From Nocardia kruczakiae NBRC 101016 (GTDB lineage Bacteria > Actinomycetota > Actinomycetes > Mycobacteriales > Mycobacteriaceae): a DNA stretch of 51,101 nucleotides. Position 1 is the first letter of the stretch. Each line of letters opens with the position of its first letter. A program made the position numbers and the translations under genes. Below are positions 1-7,546 of this stretch, in pieces. Under the pieces are notes generated by a model, which ran no database searches, had not been told where the DNA came from, and saw only the letters and a list, made by a program, of their open reading frames with translations. Where the stretch lies: the NCBI RefSeq assembly GCF_001612965.1, contig NZ_BDBL01000004.1, positions 1-51,101 on the forward strand, read 5' to 3'.

Positions 1-377
1 CCGTCGACACGAGCAAATCTGCTGCACTCGGAAAGTACGCCGCGCCTGCCGTCGTATCGGTAGGTGGCGCGGAACTCGACCACGCCGGCGTCGTCGAACA
101 GGCCACCCGCCTCGGTGCCGAAGACCTGCAGCGATACCCAGCGCTGCGCCGGATCCAGGGTCAGTCGCCGCGGCCGGGTCCGTGGATGCCACGTCCGCAG
201 CAGATAGTCGCGATCGCCGACGGCGAAGGCGGTATAGCGCGACCGCATCAGCGCTTCGGCGGTCGGCGCCGGGCGGATGCCGTCCAGGCGCGGGCCGCAG
301 CACTGCCCGAACTGTTCGCCGCTGCCGCACGGACAGCGATCGGTGTCGTCCGGGCGTTCGGGAAAGGTGTCGGCCAT
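1..377 (-). CDS. YchJ-type SEC-C motif protein, partial (C-terminus beyond window)
   Basis: The start codon is at 377; the frame stays open to base 1, so about 125 residues are visible and the C-terminus is missing. Residues about 14-26 read CPCGSGEQFGQCC, the cysteine-rich SEC-C zinc-binding motif. It is followed by the PTAEALMRSRYTAF block typical of the UPF0225/YchJ family, and the rest resembles the NTF2-like body of that family. YchJ proteins are usually 130-160 aa, so little is missing. The biochemical role of the family is not established; SEC-C motifs bind zinc and often mediate protein contacts. The gene starts 24 bp after the 139-aa gene on the same strand, so it is probably the third gene of a unit led by the zinc-hook ATPase. 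Confidence 0.85.
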   Translation of the reverse strand, partial: MADTFPERPDDTDRCPCGSGEQFGQCCGPRLDGIRPAPTAEALMRSRYTAFAVGDRDYLLRTWHPRTRPRRLTLDPAQRWVSLQVFGTEAGGLFDDAGVVEFRATYRYDGRRGVLSECSRFARVD

Positions 378-401
378 CGCACGATTATCGCCGCCCGGAA
401 C

Positions 402-821
402 TCACCTGTTCCGGCGGCGCCCGAACACGGCGGGTACATCCGCGCGGCCGATGCGGTCGAGTTCCTCCGCCAGCCGGACGGTTTCGTCGTACCAGTCGCG
501 CAGTTCGTGCAGGGTCGGCGCGGGTTCGGAGTCGAGGTGATGGCCGGCCCGCGACAGCGTCGCCCACAGTCCGCCGACGCGGCCCGCGAGTTCGGGACCG
601 GCGCAGCTGTCCAGCGCCAGCAGTTGAGCACGCATACTGCACCGGGCCAGCGGCGGAGACACCCGCGCCCACAGCCGGTCCACCGACTGTTCCAGCGCGA
701 TCCGCAGGATCCACACCGTCGCCCGGGACCACAGGCCGCCCGCATCGGTGACCGTGCCGTCGAGCAGTTCCGCGGCGGCCGCCAAGCGCTGCGCCACGGT
801 CGGCCTCACGGATTCAGCCAT
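402..821 (-). CDS. Small helical protein coupled to the zinc-hook ATPase
   Basis: This encodes 139 aa. The ATG at 821 lies inside the last codons of the upstream ATPase gene (stop at 806-808), a 16-nt overlap that suggests translational coupling and a joint function. The protein looks wholly alpha-helical and has no signal peptide or membrane segment. A central stretch GLWATLSRAGHHLD followed by PTLHELRDWYDE resembles the Arg/His-containing helical block of HEPN-like or AbiV-like proteins that often accompany ABC-type ATPases in defence loci. That resemblance is weak and is inference only. I do not recognise the family. Its most secure property is genetic linkage to the ATPase. Confidence 0.72.
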   Translation of the reverse strand: MAESVRPTVAQRLAAAAELLDGTVTDAGGLWSRATVWILRIALEQSVDRLWARVSPPLARCSMRAQLLALDSCAGPELAGRVGGLWATLSRAGHHLDSEPAPTLHELRDWYDETVRLAEELDRIGRADVPAVFGRRRNR

Positions 822-3211
822 GTCACGAATCTCTTCGTCCCCGAGATCAGATCGCCCGAGCGGCGCTGGATGCGGATATGCGCACCGGCCGTGGCATCGC
901 GCACCACCGCGCGCGCCCACGGCGCCTCGCGATCGAGATAGTCGTTCAGATCGTCGACCCGGTCCGGCACTCCGAAGACCGCCAGGGCGACCGTCTCCCA
1001 CGTGGTGCGCGCCCGATCGACGCGGCGCTGCACCTCGCGATGGTCGACGCCGGCGGCCAGCAGTTCACGCCGGGCGCGGGCCAACGCCGCCGCCTCGATC
1101 GCCGATCGGCAGCAGGTGATGACCAGTTCGGTCGCGATCGCCTTGGGCAGTTGCCTGGTGCGCAGCAGGGCCCGCGCGTCGCCGAGGTAGCGCTGCACCG
1201 GATCCTCGACCGCGCGCACCTCCACCCGCGAATGCTCGCGCCGCTGCACATCCAGAACCGTTGCGTCCAAACGCAATCGGCGCACGGCCTCGGCCAGCCG
1301 CTCGTCGTGGGTGAAAACGATCACCTGGCGTCCGCTGCGCGCCACCGCCGCCAGCACCCGGGCGAGTCCGTCGACCTTCGCCGGATCCATCGCCTGCACC
1401 GGGTCGTCGATCATGACGAAACCGAACGGGCTTTCGGCCACCGTGGCTCGCGGCAGGAACAGGGCCAGGCCCAGCGCATGCAATTCGCCCTGACTCATCA
1501 CTCCGAGCGCGGCGGCGCCGGAATCGTCCACGGTGACGTCGAGCAGCACCTTGCGACTGGCCCCGGCGTTGCCCTGCAGGCGAATCGCGCCGAGATCCAC
1601 ATTGCTGCGCTGACGCAACCCGCCCCAGATGCGCCGGGCATGCTCGGCCAGCGGGGCGAGGCGTTCGTCGCGCAGGCCGGCGGCGGCCGACTTCAACCAG
1701 TCCTCGGCGCGGCGGACGGTACGCAGCTCGGCATCGGCCGCGGCGACCAGGCGGGCCTCGTGCAGCCAGGTCGCGATGCGTGGGACCAGCGGCGTCCAGA
1801 CCGCATCGATGCGATCGAGTTCCTTGTGCACGGCCCGCTGCAACACCTCCAGCCGCACCGCGAGTTCGGCGTGCGCGCCGCGCATCCGGGCCGCCAGGGT
1901 GGCGCCCGCTTCGACCTCGAGCAGGGCGGACCAGCTCGTCCAGGCGCGACGGGCGTCCGCGGGATCGATATTGGGTGCGGCGATGGTCGATTCCAGTTCC
2001 GGCGGAACGGGTTCGATCAGCGACCGGGCCGCGGCGATCGCCTCACCCAGCGCGCCCCGGGCGGTGGTGAGCACTGCGGCGCGCCGCTCGACGGCCTCGA
2101 TCCGGGCGGTCGCCTCGCGTCGCCATTGCGCGTCGAGACGACCGTGGCCGCAGACCGGGCACGGACAGTCACCGTCCTCCGCGTGTTCACGAGCGCCACG
2201 CAGCAGGTCGACCACGCGGAGTTCGGCGTCCAGATCTCCGGTCGCCAGCTCCAGCAGTTCGGCGGTGCCGCGCTCGACCGCCTCGGCGGCCGACTCGACC
2301 TGGGCGGAAGCCGGGATGCGCAGGCGTGCGACGGCCTGCAGTGCCGCGACACCGCCGGGGTCGTGGCGGGCGCCGGCGAGTTCGTGGGCGACCGCGGACA
2401 GATCCGGCGTGGGCGCGCGCAACATCTCGGCGACGCGCTCAGCACGCTCGTCGGCGAGGGTGAGCAGTTCGTCCAGCAGGGCCTGCCGGCCGTCCCGGGA
2501 CTGTTTCGCGGCGCGTTCCAATTCGATTCGGCGCGTGCGGGTCCGATCCAGCGCGGCGCTGATGTCGTCGAGCCCGAGCAGCCGGTGCAGTGCGTCGAAC
2601 AGATCGCTGGGACGGCCGTCGACCACGGCGCCGAGTTCGCTGTAGGACAGGAACGGCCGATACAGCTCCAGGGCACGCGCCCAGTCCTCCGGGCGGAATT
2701 CGGCGCTGCCGCTGTCGTTTTCGCGCTCCGTCCAGCTACCGGCCGACAGGTCGTCGCCCTCCGCCCACGTACGCGTGATCGTGAACGGGCCTCGTTCCTG
2801 TGCGACGAGGTCGACGGCGATCCGAGGGGGCTTGTCGCAGTGCATATTCCGCCAGCCGTCGCGCCAGACCGCGGATCTGCCCTCCCAGCGCCGATTGACG
2901 CCGGTGAGTGCCAGTTCCGCGGCCTCGGCGAAACTCGACTTGCCCGACCCGTTGCGACCGACCACGAGTGTCAGACCGGGACCGGGCGCGATCCGCAGGA
3001 CCGCCTCGCCGCCGATCCCGCGGAAGCCGCGAACACGGATGGCGCTCAGGAACACTCCGGACCGCGGCCCCGCGTCGCTCTCCTCGGCGGACTCCCCCAA
3101 CGCCGCCAGCACCGTCTGCGCTACCTCCGGGCTCACCGCCGGATCCGCCTGCAGCCGTGCCGAAACCAGTTCACGCAGGCGTGGCGCGACCTCCCCCTGC
3201 TCTTGCCCCAC
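806..3211 (-). CDS. SMC/RecF/SbcC-like ATPase with CxxC zinc hook
   Basis: Taken from the GTG at 3211 this gives 801 aa. A GGGAGG sequence lies just upstream of that GTG; in-frame starts further upstream lack such support. Visible features in order are Walker A GRNGSGKSS (about 85-93), a coiled-coil-like middle rich in Arg, Glu and Ala, a CPVC motif (about 351-354) at the midpoint like the Rad50/SbcC zinc hook, an ABC-type signature MSQGELHAL (about 572-580), Walker B FVMIDDPVQAMD (about 598-609) and the switch histidine in FTHDERL (about 635). After the ATPase comes a helical C-terminal extension of about 150 residues. ATPases of this class act on DNA ends or serve as sensors in defence systems. 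A housekeeping repair role and a defence role are both possible. It overlaps the following 139-aa gene. Confidence 0.85.
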   Translation of the reverse strand: MGQEQGEVAPRLRELVSARLQADPAVSPEVAQTVLAALGESAEESDAGPRSGVFLSAIRVRGFRGIGGEAVLRIAPGPGLTLVVGRNGSGKSSFAEAAELALTGVNRRWEGRSAVWRDGWRNMHCDKPPRIAVDLVAQERGPFTITRTWAEGDDLSAGSWTERENDSGSAEFRPEDWARALELYRPFLSYSELGAVVDGRPSDLFDALHRLLGLDDISAALDRTRTRRIELERAAKQSRDGRQALLDELLTLADERAERVAEMLRAPTPDLSAVAHELAGARHDPGGVAALQAVARLRIPASAQVESAAEAVERGTAELLELATGDLDAELRVVDLLRGAREHAEDGDCPCPVCGHGRLDAQWRREATARIEAVERRAAVLTTARGALGEAIAAARSLIEPVPPELESTIAAPNIDPADARRAWTSWSALLEVEAGATLAARMRGAHAELAVRLEVLQRAVHKELDRIDAVWTPLVPRIATWLHEARLVAAADAELRTVRRAEDWLKSAAAGLRDERLAPLAEHARRIWGGLRQRSNVDLGAIRLQGNAGASRKVLLDVTVDDSGAAALGVMSQGELHALGLALFLPRATVAESPFGFVMIDDPVQAMDPAKVDGLARVLAAVARSGRQVIVFTHDERLAEAVRRLRLDATVLDVQRREHSRVEVRAVEDPVQRYLGDARALLRTRQLPKAIATELVITCCRSAIEAAALARARRELLAAGVDHREVQRRVDRARTTWETVALAVFGVPDRVDDLNDYLDREAPWARAVVRDATAGAHIRIQRRSGDLISGTKRFVTWLNP

Positions 3212-3581
3212 TGCCCCTCCCGGCCCTCGCGCACGACTCGTCGTGGCGAACGCTACCGGAGAACCGGCCCGGGCGGGACGCATGGCCATCGAACGGTCGA
3301 ACCGCCCGATGTCCACCCCTCGGCCGTCCCGGCCGGGCAGTTCCACGGGTTACACCCCTTACGGGTGGCTCGGTTCAACCGAACAGATCAGAATGCCAGA
3401 GATCACGATCAACCACAACAGTGCTTGATTCTGCAATGACATTCCGCGCCAGGGGAATTCGCTCGCAACCGACGAGCGAACCCAGCCGCCGCCGTTCGGC
3501 CGACAGCCCGGAAGACCGCTCGCGCGATCTTGTCGGTGGGCTCGGGTACAAATCCGGTGTACCGAACGAACGGGGGAACAC
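3212..3581. promoter_or_regulatory. Divergent intergenic region with inverted repeats
   Basis: This 370-bp spacer separates the divergent ATPase and SWIM genes and should carry both promoters. I see no convincing gene in it. An inverted repeat CACCC-CTTAC-GGGTG sits at 3353-3367, and a second perfect one, TCGGTT-C-AACCGA, at 3370-3382. Either could be an operator or a small hairpin. A strong ribosome-binding sequence GGGGGAA (3572-3578) precedes the SWIM gene's GTG. I could not assign -35 and -10 boxes with confidence. Confidence 0.4.
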
Positions 3582-6446
3582 GTGACGACCTCTCCGGCCG
3601 CGACCTACGCCGTCACCGCCGACAATGTGCTGGCCCTGGCGCCCGACACCGCATCGGTGAGCGCCGCCCGCAAGCTCACCGCCGCGTGGCCGGTCACCGG
3701 CACCCACGGCAGTGCGCTGTGGGGGCAGTGCAAGGGCAGCGGCGCCACGCCGTACCACACGATCGTCGACCTGTCGGGCCCCGCCTACCGCTGTTCGTGC
3801 CCCAGCCGGAAATTTCCCTGCAAACATGCGCTGTCACTGTTGCTGCTCTGGTCGCAGGGCACGGTCCCGGCGGCCGACGCGCCCGCCGACTTCGCGGCCG
3901 AATGGCTGGCCGGCCGAGCCGCGCGGGCCGCGAAGCCGGCCGAGCCGGCGGTCCGCGGCACGAAACAGGCGACGCTCGACCAGCGGCGGGCGCGGGTCAC
4001 CACCGGACTCGACGATCTCGACATCTGGCTCGGTGACCAGATCCGCACCGGCCTGGCCCAGGCCGACCATTCCGCCGCGGCGCTGGAGGCGGTGGCCGCC
4101 CGGATGGTCGACTCCCAAGCGCCGGGGGTGGCGGCAGCCCTGCGGCAACTGCCGCGTCGCATGCTCGGCGTCGAGCAGTGGCCGGCGATTCTGCTCAGCG
4201 AGTACGCCCGGTTGCACCTGCTGATCGGCGCGCACCGGCGGCTCGACGAACTGCCGCCCGCGCTGGCCGCCGGGGTGCGCGCCCATATCGGCTATCCGGC
4301 CAAGGCCGAAGAGGTCCGCGGCGGCGAGCCCGCGATCCGCGACCGGTGGATGGTGCTCGGGGTGCGCATCACCGAGGAGGAACGGGTCTTCACCCGCCGC
4401 ATTCTGCTGCTCGGGCGGGCCACACAAAGCTGGGCCCATGTGCTCGACCACAGCTTCGGCAGTGCGAGTTTCCCGGGCGACCTGCCGATTCCCGGCACCA
4501 TGGTCGAGGCGGACCTGCACTTCTATCCGGGGGCGATGCCGCTGCGCGCGGTCTGGGGCGTCCGCCATGGCGAACCCGAACCCTTCACCACCATCGTGTC
4601 GGAATCGGCATCCATCGCCGGCCAGCTCGAGGCCCACGCGCGGGCGCTGGGCGCCGACCCGTGGCTGCGGGGCTGGCCGATGCTGCTGGCGGATGTGGTC
4701 CCCAGCCCGGGTTCGGCCGGCTGGTTTCTCGCCGAACCGGACGGCACGGCGGTGCCGCTCGCCACGACCGCCGAGGTGCCGTGGCAGTTGATCGGCTTGT
4801 CGGGCGGTCATCCCGTGACGGTGGTCGGTGAGTGGACCGCGGCCGGATTGATCCCCGTCTCCGCGCTGGTGGCCGGCGAACTCGTCGGAGTCGAGACCGA
4901 ATCGCTCACGGACGTGCCGACCCCTGGCACCGCGGTCCCGGCATCGTCGGAGACGGTGGTGCCGGTCGCGCTGCTGGGCACCGCCCGATGCACCCTCGAT
5001 CCCGCCGGACTGGCCGATGCGGTGACCGCGGCCACTCCCGCCGACACTCCGGAACACGCTGTGCTGGGAGCGGTGGCGCTCCAGGAGCTGTACCACCGCG
5101 GCGGGGTGCGACCGGCCCGGACCGAGCTGCTCGCCCCGGCCGCCGACGACGATCGCGATCGGTTGCCGCGGGCGGCGGCGCAGCGGCTGCGACAGCTGCT
5201 GGCGGACGGCTCGCCGATGCTCGCGGAATGGTTCGAGGCGGCACTGCCCGGCGATCCGCGCGCGCCCGACGCACTCTGCGCCACACTGCTCGAGACCGCG
5301 AGAAGCCAAGCGGCCCTGCGAGGTCCGTTGCTGCGTCTGGCGGGCGCCCGGGGTCGCTGGCTGGCGGCGCTGCATCCACGCTGGCGACCGCTGCTGCGGA
5401 CCGGCGACGACGATCCCGAAGTGTGGACGCACGGCCGGCCCGCCGAACGCCGGAGCTGGCTGGCCGCCCTGCGCGCCCGCGACGCGGCGGCGGCCCGGCG
5501 AGCGCTGGCCGACACCTGGAGCCGGGAACCGGCACGCGGCCGAGCCGAACTGCTGGCGGTCCTGGCCGCCGGAGTCGGGCCCGACGACGAGTCACTGCTC
5601 GAATCCGCCCTCGACGACGCGCGGCCCGAGGTTCGCCGTACGGCCGCCGATCTCCTTGCGCATCTGCCGGATTCGGCCTTCGCGGAACGGATGCGCGAAC
5701 GCGCGAGCCGGTGGCTGATCATCCGCTCCGGCACGCTCGAGGCGCGCCTGCCGCACGATCTCGACGACGCGGCCCGCCGCGACGGACTCGGCGACCGGCT
5801 CGACCCGGTGGCCTACCGCCGCGACGGCGGGGCCGATGTGGATGCCGAACGGCTGCGCCGCCTGATGGCCGCCACACCGCTGCGGCATTGGGAACACCTG
5901 TGCGGCTCCGCGGAGGCGGCCACCGCGCTGCGGCTTCCCGACGACATCCTCGGACCGGTCGCCGCGGGCTGGTCGGAAGCTGCTCTCGCACAAGGTGATT
6001 CCCGCTGGGCGACGCCGCTGTTCGAGGTGCTGACCACCACACCGACCCTGGGCGCGGATCCGCGGCTGCGGCAGCAGTTGTTCGCCCTGCTGCCTGTCGA
6101 CCGGCGCGTACGGTACCTGTGCGGTCTGGACAGCAGTTGGCTGGCCGAGCTGGAGTTGCTGGTCTCGGCGTTACCGCGGCCGTGGCCACAGCCGCTGGCC
6201 GAACATCTGGTCCGGCTGCTGCTCGATCGGGCCCATCTGGCCGCTGCCCGTCCCGGCGCGGCCGGGCTGTCGCCCGCGTCCTATCGCACGCTGCTGCGCA
6301 GTGCCGCGATCAATTTCCCGGTCCGCGCGGTCGCGGCGGTGTCCGTCGCCGCCCGCCGCTGCGCCGACCCCTCCTGGCAGAGCGCCTTCGACCGGCTCGC
6401 CGACGATCTGACCCAACGCACCCTGATGCTCGAGGAGCTGGCATGA
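3582..6446 (+). CDS. SWIM zinc-finger protein, probably fused to DUF5691 (YehQ-like)
   Basis: This encodes 954 aa from a GTG at 3582 with GGGGGAA six bases upstream of a C spacer, a good ribosome-binding site. A SWIM zinc finger of the C-x-C...C-x-H type is at C71, C73, C80 and H82. Residues up to about 440 form a mixed domain of the sort seen in SWIM proteins beside MoxR ATPases. From about 450 onward (PVALLGTARCTLD, then LRLAGARGRWLAAL) the protein resembles DUF5691, which I recall as a separate neighbouring gene in other actinobacteria, followed by helical HEAT-like segments. SWIM fingers bind DNA or proteins. The stop overlaps the next ATG by 4 nt, so this is gene one of a coupled operon. 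In E. coli the corresponding gene set is yehQ, yehL, yehM and yehP. Confidence 0.85.
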   Translation: MTTSPAATYAVTADNVLALAPDTASVSAARKLTAAWPVTGTHGSALWGQCKGSGATPYHTIVDLSGPAYRCSCPSRKFPCKHALSLLLLWSQGTVPAADAPADFAAEWLAGRAARAAKPAEPAVRGTKQATLDQRRARVTTGLDDLDIWLGDQIRTGLAQADHSAAALEAVAARMVDSQAPGVAAALRQLPRRMLGVEQWPAILLSEYARLHLLIGAHRRLDELPPALAAGVRAHIGYPAKAEEVRGGEPAIRDRWMVLGVRITEEERVFTRRILLLGRATQSWAHVLDHSFGSASFPGDLPIPGTMVEADLHFYPGAMPLRAVWGVRHGEPEPFTTIVSESASIAGQLEAHARALGADPWLRGWPMLLADVVPSPGSAGWFLAEPDGTAVPLATTAEVPWQLIGLSGGHPVTVVGEWTAAGLIPVSALVAGELVGVETESLTDVPTPGTAVPASSETVVPVALLGTARCTLDPAGLADAVTAATPADTPEHAVLGAVALQELYHRGGVRPARTELLAPAADDDRDRLPRAAAQRLRQLLADGSPMLAEWFEAALPGDPRAPDALCATLLETARSQAALRGPLLRLAGARGRWLAALHPRWRPLLRTGDDDPEVWTHGRPAERRSWLAALRARDAAAARRALADTWSREPARGRAELLAVLAAGVGPDDESLLESALDDARPEVRRTAADLLAHLPDSAFAERMRERASRWLIIRSGTLEARLPHDLDDAARRDGLGDRLDPVAYRRDGGADVDAERLRRLMAATPLRHWEHLCGSAEAATALRLPDDILGPVAAGWSEAALAQGDSRWATPLFEVLTTTPTLGADPRLRQQLFALLPVDRRVRYLCGLDSSWLAELELLVSALPRPWPQPLAEHLVRLLLDRAHLAAARPGAAGLSPASYRTLLRSAAINFPVRAVAAVSVAARRCADPSWQSAFDRLADDLTQRTLMLEELA

Positions 6447-7546
6447 CCACGACCCAGAACCCGCCCGCCGACCTGCTGCGCCCCCATGCCGAACAGGCCT
6501 ACGCCGACGAACTGCGAGCCCTCGCCGCCGTCGACGACCGTCCGCGCCCACCGTCGTGGCAGCTCTCGCCCTGGGCGGTGGTCACCTACCTGCTCGGCGA
6601 CACCCTGCCCGACGGCACGGTGATCAGCCCGAAGTACGTCGGGCCGCGACGCCTGATGGAGGTGGCGGTGGCGACGCTGGCGACCGATCGCGCGCTGCTG
6701 CTGCTCGGCGTACCGGGCACCGCGAAAACCTGGGTGTCGGAACATCTTTCGGCGGCGGTCAGTGGCGCGTCCACGCTGTTGGTGCAGGGCACGTCCGGAA
6801 CCGCCGAAGAGGCGATCCGATACGGCTGGAACTATGCGCGCCTGCTCGCGGAAGGACCCAGCGACGGCGCGCTGGTGCCCTCGCCGGTCATGACCGCGAT
6901 GCGCACCGGTGCGATCGCCCGGGTCGAGGAGCTCACCCGCATTCCCTCCGATGTGCAGGACGCACTGATCACGGTGCTGTCGGAGAAGACGCTGCCGGTG
7001 CCGGAACTCGGTATCGAGGTGCAGGCGGCCAAGGGCTTCAACGTCATCGCCACCGCCAACGACCGCGACCGCGGCGTCAACGAACTCTCCTCCGCGCTGC
7101 GCCGCCGGTTCAACACCGTGGTGCTGCCGCTGCCCGCCGACGAGGACGACGAGGTCGCGATCGTCACCCGGCGGGTCGAACAACTCGGCGCCGCACTGCA
7201 ATTGCCGCCGATTCCGGCCGCCGCCGAGGAAGTGCGGCGCGTGGTGCGGGTCTTCCGTGAACTGCGTTCCGGCATCACCGAGGACGGCCGGACCAAGTTG
7301 AAGTCGCCGTCGGGCACATTGTCGACGGCGGAGGCGATTTCGGTGCTCACCAATGGCATCGCGCTAGCCGCTCATTTCGGGGACGGGGTGCTGCGCGCGA
7401 GCGATGTCGCCGGTGCGGTGCTCGGCGCGGTGATCAAGGATCCGGTCGCCGACGCCGTCGTGTGGACCGAGTACCTCGAGGCCGTGGTCCGCGAACGCCC
7501 GGAGTGGTCCGATTTCTACCGCGCCTGCCGTGAGGTGCACGGATGA
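6443..7546 (+). CDS. MoxR-family AAA+ ATPase (YehL-like)
   Basis: This encodes 367 aa. The ATG at 6443 overlaps the SWIM gene's stop in an ATGA. Walker A is GVPGTAKT (89-96). The Walker B position reads IARVEEL (158-164), with Glu where most AAA+ proteins have Asp. Sensor 1 is in VIATAND (201-207), and the arginine-finger region is SSALRRRF (216-223). MoxR ATPases work with VWA-domain partners as chaperones or remodelling machines, and the VWA partner is encoded two genes downstream. The DUF5682 gene follows with a second ATGA overlap. The Walker B variant may be a property of the YehL branch rather than a loss, since the catalytic Glu is kept. Confidence 0.92.
   Translation: MTTTQNPPADLLRPHAEQAYADELRALAAVDDRPRPPSWQLSPWAVVTYLLGDTLPDGTVISPKYVGPRRLMEVAVATLATDRALLLLGVPGTAKTWVSEHLSAAVSGASTLLVQGTSGTAEEAIRYGWNYARLLAEGPSDGALVPSPVMTAMRTGAIARVEELTRIPSDVQDALITVLSEKTLPVPELGIEVQAAKGFNVIATANDRDRGVNELSSALRRRFNTVVLPLPADEDDEVAIVTRRVEQLGAALQLPPIPAAAEEVRRVVRVFRELRSGITEDGRTKLKSPSGTLSTAEAISVLTNGIALAAHFGDGVLRASDVAGAVLGAVIKDPVADAVVWTEYLEAVVRERPEWSDFYRACREVHG

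Noticed and set aside
878..3439. A long open frame on the plus strand opposite the zinc-hook ATPase
   Set aside because: Its translation is rich in Arg, Gly and Gln with no motif, and the opposite strand has a complete set of ATPase motifs. It is a GC-rich shadow frame.
3515..3560. TTGTCG and TACAAA as -35 and -10 boxes of the SWIM operon
   Set aside because: The spacing is about 11 bp, too short for a normal sigma-70-type promoter.
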